Source: a virus. Taken from it: 46,040 nt of DNA. This document shows, piece by piece, positions 22,264 to 31,151 of this stretch. The notes under the pieces are model-generated. The model did not search any database and was not told the DNA's origin. It saw nothing but the letters and a program-made list of their open reading frames with translations. Position 1 is the first letter of the stretch. Each line of letters begins with the position of its first letter. The stretch is taken from positions 1 to 46,040 of IMG/VR virus record IMGVR_UViG_3300027976_000064; one strand, given 5' to 3'. The translations under genes and the position numbers were made by a program.

Positions 22264-22465
22264 TGTAAACTAGTTCTAAAGCTTTTTTTGCTAGGTTTAA
22301 TATATCTAAACCGATCTTTTTATCTTCCTCACTCTGAGCATGTGTGTTAATCCCGTTGTAGATTTTAATTATATGAAGGAACGCTTCCATATTACCTATA
22401 GCATAGGTCTCTCCAGCGGAAAGTTTTATATTAATTTTTTTCTTTTGATTTATTTTTTTAGCCAT
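22223..22465 (-). CDS. 80-aa hypothetical protein
   Basis: Lys-rich N-terminus (MAKKINQKKKINIKL), central helices (MEAFLHIIKIYNGI, DKKIGLDILNLAKKAL) and an acidic end (NDSEDEWQE). It starts one base after the stop of the 86-aa gene. No domain is recognised. The head-to-tail packing supports it as a gene. Confidence 0.55.
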   Translation of the reverse strand: MAKKINQKKKINIKLSAGETYAIGNMEAFLHIIKIYNGINTHAQSEEDKKIGLDILNLAKKALELVYNGGANDSEDEWQE

Positions 22466-22466
22466 A

Positions 22467-22727
22467 TTACTTTTTTTCTTTTTTACTTACCTTTTTAGGT
22501 TGGTTAGATTTATCATCTAAATCAAATCCACCAATTTTATCTTCCTTATATTTATATAAGCAAATGTTATCTGAGTCTGGTTCGAATGTTACAAAGAATA
22601 TATTTTTATCAGCCTCAGTTAAACCCTCTGGTGGAGGAGAATCTATTGCTATTTTACTTGTAGATGAACCATATACTTGACTATGATTTTTATATACTAC
22701 AATATAGTTTAACTTGGATGCAGGCAC
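22467..22727 (-). CDS. 86-aa hypothetical protein, GTG start
   Basis: GTG 22727 is chosen because TTAGGAGTTTTTA (AGGAG) precedes it and it overlaps the preceding stop in TAGTG. The protein is strand-rich (LNYIVVYKNHSQVYG, NIFFVTFEPDSD, NICLYKYKED) and ends in a lysine-rich tail (KKVSKKEKK). No family is recognised. Confidence 0.6.
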   Translation of the reverse strand: MPASKLNYIVVYKNHSQVYGSSTSKIAIDSPPPEGLTEADKNIFFVTFEPDSDNICLYKYKEDKIGGFDLDDKSNQPKKVSKKEKK

Positions 22728-22894
22728 TAAAAACTCCTAATCAAAAGGGCACTAACAGAACAAAGAAAAAGCGCAAGAGTTATAGAAATAACTTTTACTC
22801 TTTTTTGTTTTGTGATCTGGGCAAGAAGCTGCATGCTTACAGCCCAATTAATTGCAAACGCAAATAATAATGAAATTAATATATCTTTAAACAT
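22727..22894 (-). CDS. 55-aa two-segment membrane protein
   Basis: ATG 22894 to TAG encodes 55 residues with two hydrophobic stretches (ILISLLFAFAINWAV and VISITLALFLCSVSALLI) separated by a basic QITKQKRVK loop. It overlaps the end of thyX and its TAG overlaps the next GTG by one base. Two short membrane helices with a positive loop are the usual layout of small holin- or antiholin-like proteins, but it lies far from the lysis gene, so this is only a possibility. Confidence 0.6.
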   Translation of the reverse strand: MFKDILISLLFAFAINWAVSMQLLAQITKQKRVKVISITLALFLCSVSALLIRSF

Positions 22895-23591
22895 TTGTTC
22901 TGTCCACTAGGCTTGATAATGATATTGGAAACTTCGGCTCTATTAAAGAAAACACCGCCTTAGCATAGTCTCTTATTTCGTACTGTGCATCTTCTTTCAT
23001 TCTTTGATTCAAAAATAAAACTATCGACTGAAGACTGCATGTCCATCTATATGTAACATACATCCCATACGCTGGCAAAAATAATCTAGCCTGCTCTGCA
23101 GCTACGCCATTATCTAGTGCCATACTATATAGTGATTCACCCTGTTCAATATATCTCAATAATTCCTGAGTTAATAAAGAACCAATCCATGGACCAATCG
23201 GACCGCCAGACCCTTGCTTCTTTTCTTCTGCGGCTACTCTCCAGCCATCAGCTGTTGGGACATAAAATTCCTGGTTAGTTTCCACATATCTTCTAGATGA
23301 CTCGTTCCATGAATCCATAGTGTGGTCTGACCCCACAACATATTTCCAGTGCTGTCTCGCAACAAGCAGTGGTGCTTTAATTTCAAAGGTTGCACACGCA
23401 TGCCTAAAAGGCGACATATGATTTTCTCTAATTAAAAAATCAATTAGCTGAGCGTCTTTTCTGGAAAGTTCAAATGATTCTTTAGCAAAAGAAACTCTGG
23501 CTGCATTCACAATAGACAGGTCGCTGCCCATAGTATCTACTAATCTAACATAGCCTTTGTCTAATACCTGTATTTTATCTTGAATTTCCAT
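22887..23591 (-). CDS. thyX: Flavin-dependent thymidylate synthase ThyX
   Basis: 234 residues. SPFRHACATFEIKAPLLVARQHW (about 60-82) and DSWNESSRRYVE (93-104) are the ThyX substrate and FAD-binding signature. The canonical RHRxxS is altered here, while the SxNExSxRY half is intact. It converts dUMP to dTMP with methylene-tetrahydrofolate and FAD/NADPH. It lies directly downstream of the class II RNR gene with a short gap, so the two form a deoxynucleotide supply module. Confidence 0.9.
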   Translation of the reverse strand: MEIQDKIQVLDKGYVRLVDTMGSDLSIVNAARVSFAKESFELSRKDAQLIDFLIRENHMSPFRHACATFEIKAPLLVARQHWKYVVGSDHTMDSWNESSRRYVETNQEFYVPTADGWRVAAEEKKQGSGGPIGPWIGSLLTQELLRYIEQGESLYSMALDNGVAAEQARLFLPAYGMYVTYRWTCSLQSIVLFLNQRMKEDAQYEIRDYAKAVFSLIEPKFPISLSSLVDRTNV

Positions 23592-23611
23592 ATATATATT
23601 ATATCACCGAA

Positions 23612-25723
23612 TTAGACTTTCGTATTATCCTTTATCAATTTAATTTCACATGAGTCCGTCGTGCAGTAGGCCTCTCCGATGGCATCTAGCGCCATCCCCG
23701 CATAAACTCCAGAAAAGTCTATAGAGAATAGGCTCTTAGTCGCTTCAATATATTCCTCCTCAGTTATTTGGGTGTATGGCATTTGTGGGTAGGTATTGTT
23801 CCCGCTGGGCAGAAATGAAACAGTTTTCAATTGCCCATCATACATGTGGAGAACAGTGCCTACGTGCTTAGCCTCAGTTTTTGTATCAAAAGATACAGTT
23901 ACAGAGACTGAATTATCCGACCAATAGCGCTGTGCTATAGCGGCAAGTGACATTTTTTCAAAAATTGTTACGTCTTTTTCTGCGCGAGCTGCTTCTGATT
24001 TAATTGGAAAATAAACAACAGACGTATTTTTTACATCAGTTATATCTTTTTCTATTCTATAATTCGCCATTTTGAAAAGCTCTAGCATTGGTTCGGAATT
24101 AGAAAATCTAATTGTACGATTAAAATATTTCCCCCCCGGAGTCCAATGAACCCCAGGTGATTCGCCAGCAAGAATAGAAACAGTTCCAGATGGTTTAATC
24201 GTAGTCATTTTAATCGACTCACGAATGCCTAGCCACTCTGAATAAATATTATCATAACGTTGGATAGTTTTATAGCCCTGATCCATCCACTCACGCAATG
24301 CGGGGATGCCAAGACGATCTGCAAAATTAGCAACGCCGGACATAGAGGCTCCAATGCGTCTATTTCTTTGCATAATTGCATTGGTTTCCTCCCAATGAGT
24401 AGGAAGAAGAGTAACCGTCTTAGCGTACAGGTACGCAAATTTAAGCGTACGTTTATAGTCTTCTAGTGAATCGTGACGGTTAAGATATGTTTCCACAAGT
24501 GTGCAGCATTCGAAACTTTCAAGGCTTTGTTCAGCACAGGGGTTAAATCCAGAAACTCTCCAATCTTTATTATTGGGCGGATCTGCTAAGCGTCCATATT
24601 TACGAGCAAGATCCATCCAGATAACACCTGGCTCACCATTCAGGGTAATACCGTCAATAATTTTAGATAGATCTGATCCCACAACCGTCTCAACTGAATT
24701 ATTGGACATCCATCCCCAACCTGGGGCTAATTTTTCATAAGAATTTCTTTCTGGAAAAACATTTTTGTTTTTTAGGTTCAAGAAATTATCATCATCTAGG
24801 CGACCGATTAAAAGCTCTGCGGAGCGACGAACATTACCAGACACTACACAGACCCCAATAAGATTACCAATATCGGCTATATCAATACGTGTAAGCTTCT
24901 CTCCAGCTCTATCCTTAAATATTTTTCTGATGTATAAATGCAGTTTTTCAAGTGGTTCGTGACCTGCTGCTATCCCACCAAATGTTTTGATAGGTGTCCC
25001 ACTAGGTCTGATCTGAGAATAGTCAAATTCATAAGATGGCTGGTTCTCTTTTAGATATGAATTTAATACCATTGTCAATGAGTCCACCCAACCCTCACGT
25101 GTATCTGGTATGGTTATGTTGGTGGCTCCCTTGGGTTCATAAATAGTGAAATCTTTATCCGCACCTTTATCATCAAACCCAACGCCTACTCCCAACATTG
25201 ATGCTTCCATTAAAAAGGCAAATGGTTTAGCTGGGTTAAACTTGTTCATCTCATTTGTAGAAATAAATGCACAATTTTGAAGTGCGGCTGAATTTTTTTG
25301 TACATTGACAATATTTGTCCCCATGATCCATAAACCACGACCTGGCGGAGACCACTTTAAATTAAATAACCTATCAAATGCCTCTTTAGCACTTGCTTGC
25401 GCCTTAGCATCGTTCCATGGTAGGCGACTTTTTTTACAGTGATCTTTCTGTAGGGAGTACATCCCATTGATCACTCTTTCGCAAACTTCAACCCACGTTT
25501 CCTTAGTACCATCTTTTTTAAGGCGAGAGTATGTACGGAGAAATGTTATCTCCCCTACCGAATTACCTGCAGCATCCCTATATCCAAACGGAGCTTTCTT
25601 ACTTTTATACCCTTCAACGAAATCGTCTGTTAGTCTAAAGGTAAACATTGATGGAACTTTATCTATGGTAGAAGCTAAATTTGGATTGCCATTTTCTGAT
25701 TCTTCTAAGAATATTTGCGACAC
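23612..25723 (-). CDS. nrdJ: Class II (B12-dependent) ribonucleotide reductase
   Basis: 703 residues, typical of the monomeric adenosylcobalamin-dependent ribonucleoside-triphosphate reductase. C151 (ALQNCAFIST) pairs with C406/407 (ESFECCTLVE) as the redox pair. C396 and E398 (FNPCAEQSLE) are the thiyl-radical and catalytic residues. TTIKPSGTVSILAGESPGVHW forms the late substrate loop. The C-terminus has YCTTDSCEIK, a plausible dithiol that re-reduces the site. Its use of B12 makes synthesis independent of oxygen. About 18 CGG triplets on its coding strand are all out of frame. Confidence 0.93.
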   Translation of the reverse strand: MSQIFLEESENGNPNLASTIDKVPSMFTFRLTDDFVEGYKSKKAPFGYRDAAGNSVGEITFLRTYSRLKKDGTKETWVEVCERVINGMYSLQKDHCKKSRLPWNDAKAQASAKEAFDRLFNLKWSPPGRGLWIMGTNIVNVQKNSAALQNCAFISTNEMNKFNPAKPFAFLMEASMLGVGVGFDDKGADKDFTIYEPKGATNITIPDTREGWVDSLTMVLNSYLKENQPSYEFDYSQIRPSGTPIKTFGGIAAGHEPLEKLHLYIRKIFKDRAGEKLTRIDIADIGNLIGVCVVSGNVRRSAELLIGRLDDDNFLNLKNKNVFPERNSYEKLAPGWGWMSNNSVETVVGSDLSKIIDGITLNGEPGVIWMDLARKYGRLADPPNNKDWRVSGFNPCAEQSLESFECCTLVETYLNRHDSLEDYKRTLKFAYLYAKTVTLLPTHWEETNAIMQRNRRIGASMSGVANFADRLGIPALREWMDQGYKTIQRYDNIYSEWLGIRESIKMTTIKPSGTVSILAGESPGVHWTPGGKYFNRTIRFSNSEPMLELFKMANYRIEKDITDVKNTSVVYFPIKSEAARAEKDVTIFEKMSLAAIAQRYWSDNSVSVTVSFDTKTEAKHVGTVLHMYDGQLKTVSFLPSGNNTYPQMPYTQITEEEYIEATKSLFSIDFSGVYAGMALDAIGEAYCTTDSCEIKLIKDNTKV

Positions 25724-25733
25724 TAACTATCTC

Positions 25734-26432
25734 CTAATTGTGTACTTTTCTAATATATTTTGAATTTGTCTTTTCGATTTCTGTACTTTTTATTTTTAGA
25801 ATGTCCTGCACGGGATAGACCTTGTGTATCTCTCTTTCAAAAAAATAACCACTTCTCCAATTAAAAACATTATTTACATTCTTTTTATGATTTACAAACA
25901 TATTACAAACTATAGCTCCACCATATGATTTTACTATATTCGCGAACTTTACTTTTAACCCCTCAACATTAGGACCATCTAGTTCTCCAGCATCTTTTGC
26001 CTTACCATAAAGCCAATTAAAAGCTTGCCTACTAAGCGGTGAAATATCTATAGGATCTATTACCCCTAATAGTATAGCCTGATTTCTATTGTTTGTTATG
26101 TCAATATCTTCTTTTATAATTTTCTTAAAAAGATCAAACCATTCTCTCTCATTAAATTGAACCCAGGCTGTACACCAAAACAAAAGATTTTCTGGTGGAG
26201 ATGGTACTGCGCTCTTTTCTGTATAGGGCAACAACACTGCGCAGCTGATCGCTCTTCGCATATATGCTTTTTTTGCGTCAAGATTTTTAGTTTTTGATCC
26301 AGATATATCCCATAATTTATTTATATTTTTTTTCCAATCAGTTGGACCCAAAAATATAGTGAGATACTTCTCTGCGACCTCTAAGGGGATAGTATCTTCG
26401 TCTATTACTTTTTTTAAAATATCTAAAGACAT
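25734..26432 (-). CDS. Hypothetical protein, 232 aa
   Basis: No family recognised. It is largely helical with scattered Trp/Cys (LLFWCTAWVQFNEREWF), a central NRNQAILLGVIDPIDISPLSRQAF segment and a basic C-terminus (KSTEIEKTNSKYIRKVHN). It ends ten bases before the RNR start and begins about 46 bases after the hairpin at 26.49 kb, so it is the first gene of the nucleotide-metabolism unit. An accessory role with RNR is inferred only from location. Confidence 0.6.
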   Translation of the reverse strand: MSLDILKKVIDEDTIPLEVAEKYLTIFLGPTDWKKNINKLWDISGSKTKNLDAKKAYMRRAISCAVLLPYTEKSAVPSPPENLLFWCTAWVQFNEREWFDLFKKIIKEDIDITNNRNQAILLGVIDPIDISPLSRQAFNWLYGKAKDAGELDGPNVEGLKVKFANIVKSYGGAIVCNMFVNHKKNVNNVFNWRSGYFFEREIHKVYPVQDILKIKSTEIEKTNSKYIRKVHN

Positions 26433-26477
26433 TTATAATCCTTCATAAAACCATGTAAACTCATATAACTAGTCTGG

Positions 26478-26541
26478 GAAAAGACAATCCCGCCCTTTCG
26501 GGCGGGACATCTTCGTCTCATTTCTGAGCGTCGGTTTCCGT
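26478..26541 (-). terminator. GNRA-loop hairpins: terminator or short leader RNA
   Basis: On the minus strand CTCA-GAAA-TGAG is followed by TCCCGCCC-GAAA-GGGCGGGA and TTGTCTTTT. The second stem is a strong intrinsic terminator. It separates the tail genes from the RNR unit and also sits about 35 bases below an extended -10 promoter, so it may act as an attenuator or end a 60-nt RNA. Confidence 0.75.
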
Positions 26542-26547
26542 TCTATG

Positions 26548-26556
26548 AGTATATCA
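26548..26556 (-). promoter_or_regulatory. Extended -10 promoter for the RNR/thyX unit
   Basis: TGATATACT on the minus strand (TG-N-TATACT), with a weak -35. It has the same form as the element at 19419-19427 and would transcribe the hairpin leader and the gene starting at 26432. Confidence 0.5.
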
Positions 26557-26591
26557 TGTGCGATTATAGTTGCACGCGTTCTACAGAAATA

Positions 26592-27218
26592 TTATAATGC
26601 CTTAGCGGAAGTAACTCCCTTATATTCCTGGACCTTATATCTACCATAATCGCTAACTACATTATCGACTCCATAGCCATCAGTAAATACTTTAGAGCTA
26701 GTCACACCCTTTTGCTCATTCGGCCCAAAGGCACCAAATGAATTGGCAGTACCAGCTGCTCCAATTGCCCTAATTGCGTGACCTGTATCTGCAAAAGCTT
26801 CTGCGGATTCAACACCATCAAAAATATAATTACTATAGTTGCCATAGTATAGGGATCTTTTATCGTGCCCAAAACCACTAGCGAATACTTGCGCACCAGA
26901 TAAACCCTTATATTGTTTTGGTGCGAATCTTAAACCAACACCATCCAGAAAAGTTCCAGCTAATGGCGTTGTGCCACTATAAAGAGTTGTCCCATTAAAT
27001 AACTGTGAAAGGAATCTGTTACCTGGATAATCTCCTGTCCCAGCGGTATGGTCATTGTCGGGGCCGCCATCAAGGACACTGCTAGTGCTATAGAGCGGAT
27101 AATATGAATATACCCCAGATGATTTGACCTTACCGCTCATTGAGGTATAAGGATTGACCATGTCCTCAGTGCTTCTGCCCTTAAGAACCGGTCTTGGGCC
27201 AGTATAAAATGTAGCCAT
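26592..27218 (-). CDS. Probable structural protein with four internal repeats
   Basis: 208 residues. Gly/Ser/Tyr/Asn-rich and almost free of Cys, typical of virion proteins. Four copies of a roughly 16-residue unit, xYKG(L/V)(T/S)SAxxFAxGxG, occur in the second half: QYKGLSGAQVFASGFG, IFDGVESAEAFADTGH, EQKGVTSSKVFTDGYG and a truncated EYKGVTSAKAL at the C-terminus. The start has a very strong AAGGAGATAATAA Shine-Dalgarno, pointing to high expression. It is the last gene of the tail block, ahead of the terminator. A decoration or tail-tip component is a guess. Confidence 0.65.
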   Translation of the reverse strand: MATFYTGPRPVLKGRSTEDMVNPYTSMSGKVKSSGVYSYYPLYSTSSVLDGGPDNDHTAGTGDYPGNRFLSQLFNGTTLYSGTTPLAGTFLDGVGLRFAPKQYKGLSGAQVFASGFGHDKRSLYYGNYSNYIFDGVESAEAFADTGHAIRAIGAAGTANSFGAFGPNEQKGVTSSKVFTDGYGVDNVVSDYGRYKVQEYKGVTSAKAL

Positions 27219-27315
27219 TTATTATCTCCTTATAGAAACTTGATACTTATATAGTAAAAATAGATATGCTTTTTCTAACTTTTATTATTCAAATAAAATA
27301 TAAATGGCCTATAAA

Positions 27316-28575
27316 CTACACATAATCGTAGTCTAATACCAAATCTGATAGTACTGGAGCTGTTTTATCCTCCAAAGCATTCAGGGTTACCTCTATCCAG
27401 ACCTCACTAGACGCACCAGGATTACTTGTAGAGTAGCTATCCCCGTTCTGGTAGATAACCCTATAGGAGAATGCCTTAGACATATTAGATCTGCTTACAT
27501 TGTAGATAATGGGATCAACACTATTTATTCCCGCAAAAAGTCTTCCTGTTGGAGCTTTGTAATTTACTATAATTTTACCAGTACTGGCAAATTTATCATA
27601 TCTAATATCAAAGTCCGAAAGACCATATGTATATGAATATTTATCCATTTCTTTGAAATAATTACTTTGACGTAAACGGACTCTTACTGCTGTCATTTCT
27701 ATTTCCGCAAAATAAAATGACAGCGGACCAGCATTTCTAATCTCATCAAAGCCAAGCGTAGAATAGCCTCCAGGTGGAACATAGCCTATAGCTTCATGTT
27801 CATTGTCGTAAAGTGAGTCGAAATTTAATGGCGTCCACACATCATTGTTGGTCAAGGAAGGGTTCGGGCTATTGGTATATTCTACCGAATATACATTAAC
27901 AGAATGCATTGGATATGGGTTCAGTCTAACACAATTAGTTCTTAATGATCCAGTAAATTCTGAAGATAGCTTACAGTAAAGCATGAGCTCTGCGGGGCCG
28001 CTAGCATTACTGTTTGAAATAATTGTTCTACTCCAGACTTTATTCGGATTATCTAATATAGCTTGATAAACTGGAGTAGAACTTACAATAGCTCCAGGGG
28101 AATCAACTCCTCCAAAACTATTATCTATTCTAACTTTAAATAAATCCGAAACAATCTGCCCATCGACAGGATTGTAAAACTTAATTTTAGAACTTGATGC
28201 CGAAGCGATTCGAGGAAGAGTAATACTGTTGTAGGTCGGATCTAAGCTTAATAGTTCTGTTGGCCCAATAGAAAAAGATGTTCCATTAAATCGTGCATAA
28301 TCTATTTGAGAAAACGAATATATAGACAATTTCGCCTGGTCCGATTCAAGTGCACTAATTCTATTAGAAAGATCTACTACCGCATTAGAAAGCATCGCCT
28401 GGTCCTTGAGAACTCTTTCAAGGGCAATACGGCTTTCTTCGTCAAGCGTGTTTGCTTTATTATATAAATATAATAAATCTTGATAATTTTGTTCTATTCT
28501 TAGATTATAATCAGTGCTAATTACAGGCCCACCATATTTAGCGTCCTGCCTTGCGGTGTTCATCAAGTCTGCCAT
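27316..28575 (-). CDS. Tail-associated protein, 419 aa
   Basis: Residues 20-95 form a helical, coiled-coil-like stem (QNYQDLLYLYNKANTLDEES, VVDLSNRISALESDQ). The remainder is beta-rich with two similar sandwich domains (EFTGSLRTNCVRLNPYP, AEIEMTAVRVRLRQSNYF, TAPVLSDLVLDYDYV). The C-terminal end resembles that of the 708-aa protein upstream, so these genes may have arisen by duplication. Probably a tail fibre or baseplate component; no enzymatic motif is seen. Confidence 0.65.
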   Translation of the reverse strand: MADLMNTARQDAKYGGPVISTDYNLRIEQNYQDLLYLYNKANTLDEESRIALERVLKDQAMLSNAVVDLSNRISALESDQAKLSIYSFSQIDYARFNGTSFSIGPTELLSLDPTYNSITLPRIASASSSKIKFYNPVDGQIVSDLFKVRIDNSFGGVDSPGAIVSSTPVYQAILDNPNKVWSRTIISNSNASGPAELMLYCKLSSEFTGSLRTNCVRLNPYPMHSVNVYSVEYTNSPNPSLTNNDVWTPLNFDSLYDNEHEAIGYVPPGGYSTLGFDEIRNAGPLSFYFAEIEMTAVRVRLRQSNYFKEMDKYSYTYGLSDFDIRYDKFASTGKIIVNYKAPTGRLFAGINSVDPIIYNVSRSNMSKAFSYRVIYQNGDSYSTSNPGASSEVWIEVTLNALEDKTAPVLSDLVLDYDYV

Positions 28576-28576
28576 A

Positions 28577-28993
28577 TTAATTACCTACCGTACTTTCTAA
28601 TATTTTTACTTTTTTCTCTAATCTCTCCAGGATAGACGATATTTTGCCTGCCTTTGCTAACACAAGCGGCTGCAATGCTACTTCACTTAACCCATATACA
28701 TCTTGATAGAAAACATCAATACTGCTTAGATCGTAGTTTTGACCATGGTCTAGTCTTTCTAATTCGGAAAGATTATTAAAATTACCTATAAAATTATTCG
28801 CCAAATCTGACTGAGTGGTTTTAATTGCTTCCAGTTGAGCATTAATTACATTTATGTCTAGTAAAAAGAAATTTGCTTCCCTATTTTCATCAAGGCTAAC
28901 GCGGTGCCCCCTGTATCTTTGTCTGAATCTACCAAAGAATGGCTGAACCAACCTCTGTGCTCTTATGGAGAATGTTTTTTGCATTGTGTTCAT
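28577..28993 (-). CDS. Small tail-module protein, 138 aa
   Basis: Basic N-terminus (RAQRLVQPFFGRFRQRYRGHR) followed by helical, coiled-coil-like sequence (INAQLEAIKTTQSDLANNF; KISSILERLEKKVKILEST). It stops one base before the start of the 419-aa gene. It may act as a connector or fibre chaperone. No family is recognised. Confidence 0.6.
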   Translation of the reverse strand: MNTMQKTFSIRAQRLVQPFFGRFRQRYRGHRVSLDENREANFFLLDINVINAQLEAIKTTQSDLANNFIGNFNNLSELERLDHGQNYDLSSIDVFYQDVYGLSEVALQPLVLAKAGKISSILERLEKKVKILESTVGN

Positions 28994-29024
28994 CTACGGG
29001 TATAGTACCTGTGTAGATCCCTTC

Positions 29025-31151
29025 CTATAGGTCTTTGTGCTTAAATTTAACTCTTACTTGATCGATAGCTGGAGTAGAAAAGGGATTATTATACCTTATA
29101 AGGTCTGCCCTAAATCTTATCGCGGCGGGGGCTACATTACTTTTTGTAATATAATCGAGCTTAGAACGACCCTGTAATGGCGACGAGGCTAATAATTCCT
29201 TTCTTCCAAAAATCTTATCTATTGTAAAATAAAGATTATCTTTCATATTTTTATTTGAAAAATCAAATTTATCTAAATAAAAGAAGTAATCAGTAAACAT
29301 AGTCCCATAAGTAGATAAATTATCACCGTCGGTAAGAGTTATGGAGAATGACCCATCTAAGGTCTTGTCATAAGTTATTAGAATATCATTTATACCCTCA
29401 ATTAGATCCCATCTTGAAGTATGATTTAATTTCCCTGATGGCAGCTCACTAACCATAATCCCGTTTATATATACTGCCAAATCAAGGCTCGGAGTAGACT
29501 TACTTATGGTGTTTATGAATGAACTTGCATTTGCGCATATAAGTTTTGTAGTTAAAAATCCAGAATTAGGCGTATTAATTCCAACATTTAAGCCCGTATG
29601 AACCTGGGTGAGATCTGCCCTAAGAAGAGTGTCATCAGTTTTTCCATCCCTAATCCTACCAAACCAGTATGGAAGATCAGTATACCTTCCCTTAATAACA
29701 TCCAGTACATAATAGTGCTTGAAAGAATCTACATTACCGAGTAAGAGCGGGTTTATATATTCGATGTCAAGATCTAGAGCTGCTATTCTATAAACTGATT
29801 TATCTTGATAAATATTTATATTAGGATTTAAATCATTTATATTATTAGAAGTAGAATTCAGGGGAATCATTTCGACTTCCTTAGCATTGGGTGTATTCGA
29901 GATGTAATTGGTAACTTTGTTTGAACCATTAAAATTAATGACTGAATTAAATTCAGAATTCTGTGAGTTATTAGGTGATATTGGAAACCAGTTAAAATCA
30001 GAAATACTACTAGCGTTGGGTATATCTTGCCCGACAAAATATCGAACGGAGCCTTCATTAGTAAATTTTTCCTCTACATCTATGGAAACTGCGTCTATGA
30101 CAAAAGACTTATTTACCTGAGTTGGTAGGGATATTGGAGAAGAAACAATTATTCCAGTTTTTGATCTTGTTGTCGAACTAAATATCAAATCTCTTAAACC
30201 CATTCTATATACATATGGTGTTTTAGATTTTAGGTCAACATAATCTGGTTCATTTTTTATCATTAATATATCTATAGATTTATAGCCCTTAGACTCAATT
30301 AGGAAATTAAAAGCACTGTAGTCTGACAGGGAATTTTTTAGAATAGTTTGTTCAGGTAAACCGTCAACAGATGTTAAATTCAGAGTTACAGATACGGGAG
30401 AAGAAGTTAATATATAACCAGATATTTTAGACAAAATTACAGTGCTACTTACTGGTATTGTTATCTTTAATGCTACTGGGACGGGGGCAATAGTTCTGTG
30501 CTCGTGGCTCCAATATGTATCTGTTAATCCATCAAAAACATTGTTAAAATTTTCTGCACTTACTACACTGTTAACCAATGATCCATTCTCATAAATGGAT
30601 AATTCTACACTAGAATTATTAATATTATCTATTGCGAAAATACTATATCTATCTGAAGTTTCCTGACTGAGTGTCGCGGAACCGAATTGGGCGTCTACAT
30701 AAGCCGTAGATAGTGATATGTCTATATTCTCAATAGAGGAAAAATTCTCTATATAAGAATAAAAATATCCATCTGTATTATTGTTGGAAAATAATAAACT
30801 ATCTATTTTACTTTCAAGCTTTTTTCTTTTAGTTTTTAAATTATTAATTTTTTTATTTAAAGTTGTAGTTATCTGGAAAAGTTCATCGCTATTCTCTATT
30901 ATAGCATCATATAAAATGTCTAGATTAAATAAACTATTTGCCATTATTTCATTTAACGTATCAACATTAACTATTGTCTGTTGGGATAAAGATCTCGAAT
31001 TGCTCGAAAGTGGAAATCCTGGTTTATTGATAGCAAAAAAATCATTAAAAGCTTTTTTGATTTCCTGATCAGTAGGTTTTGAGCCACTTGAATAATATAA
31101 TTTATATAGGTTTTCTAAAAATCTTCTCTTTTGAATTGTTGAAATGTTCAC
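29025..31151 (-). CDS. Large tail/adsorption protein, 708 aa
   Basis: An N-terminal helical segment of about 125 residues (including KINNLKTKRKKLESKIDSLL) is followed by beta-sandwich domains. The first resembles a carbohydrate-binding or discoidin-like module (VFDGLTDTYWSHEHRT...LKITIPVSSTVILSKISGYIL). The last ends IDQVRVKFKHKDL. The pattern helix then discoidin-like domain recurs in the next upstream proteins. Its start overlaps the upstream stop by four bases (ATGA). Probable receptor-binding or baseplate protein. Confidence 0.65.
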   Translation of the reverse strand: MNISTIQKRRFLENLYKLYYSSGSKPTDQEIKKAFNDFFAINKPGFPLSSNSRSLSQQTIVNVDTLNEIMANSLFNLDILYDAIIENSDELFQITTTLNKKINNLKTKRKKLESKIDSLLFSNNNTDGYFYSYIENFSSIENIDISLSTAYVDAQFGSATLSQETSDRYSIFAIDNINNSSVELSIYENGSLVNSVVSAENFNNVFDGLTDTYWSHEHRTIAPVPVALKITIPVSSTVILSKISGYILTSSPVSVTLNLTSVDGLPEQTILKNSLSDYSAFNFLIESKGYKSIDILMIKNEPDYVDLKSKTPYVYRMGLRDLIFSSTTRSKTGIIVSSPISLPTQVNKSFVIDAVSIDVEEKFTNEGSVRYFVGQDIPNASSISDFNWFPISPNNSQNSEFNSVINFNGSNKVTNYISNTPNAKEVEMIPLNSTSNNINDLNPNINIYQDKSVYRIAALDLDIEYINPLLLGNVDSFKHYYVLDVIKGRYTDLPYWFGRIRDGKTDDTLLRADLTQVHTGLNVGINTPNSGFLTTKLICANASSFINTISKSTPSLDLAVYINGIMVSELPSGKLNHTSRWDLIEGINDILITYDKTLDGSFSITLTDGDNLSTYGTMFTDYFFYLDKFDFSNKNMKDNLYFTIDKIFGRKELLASSPLQGRSKLDYITKSNVAPAAIRFRADLIRYNNPFSTPAIDQVRVKFKHKDL

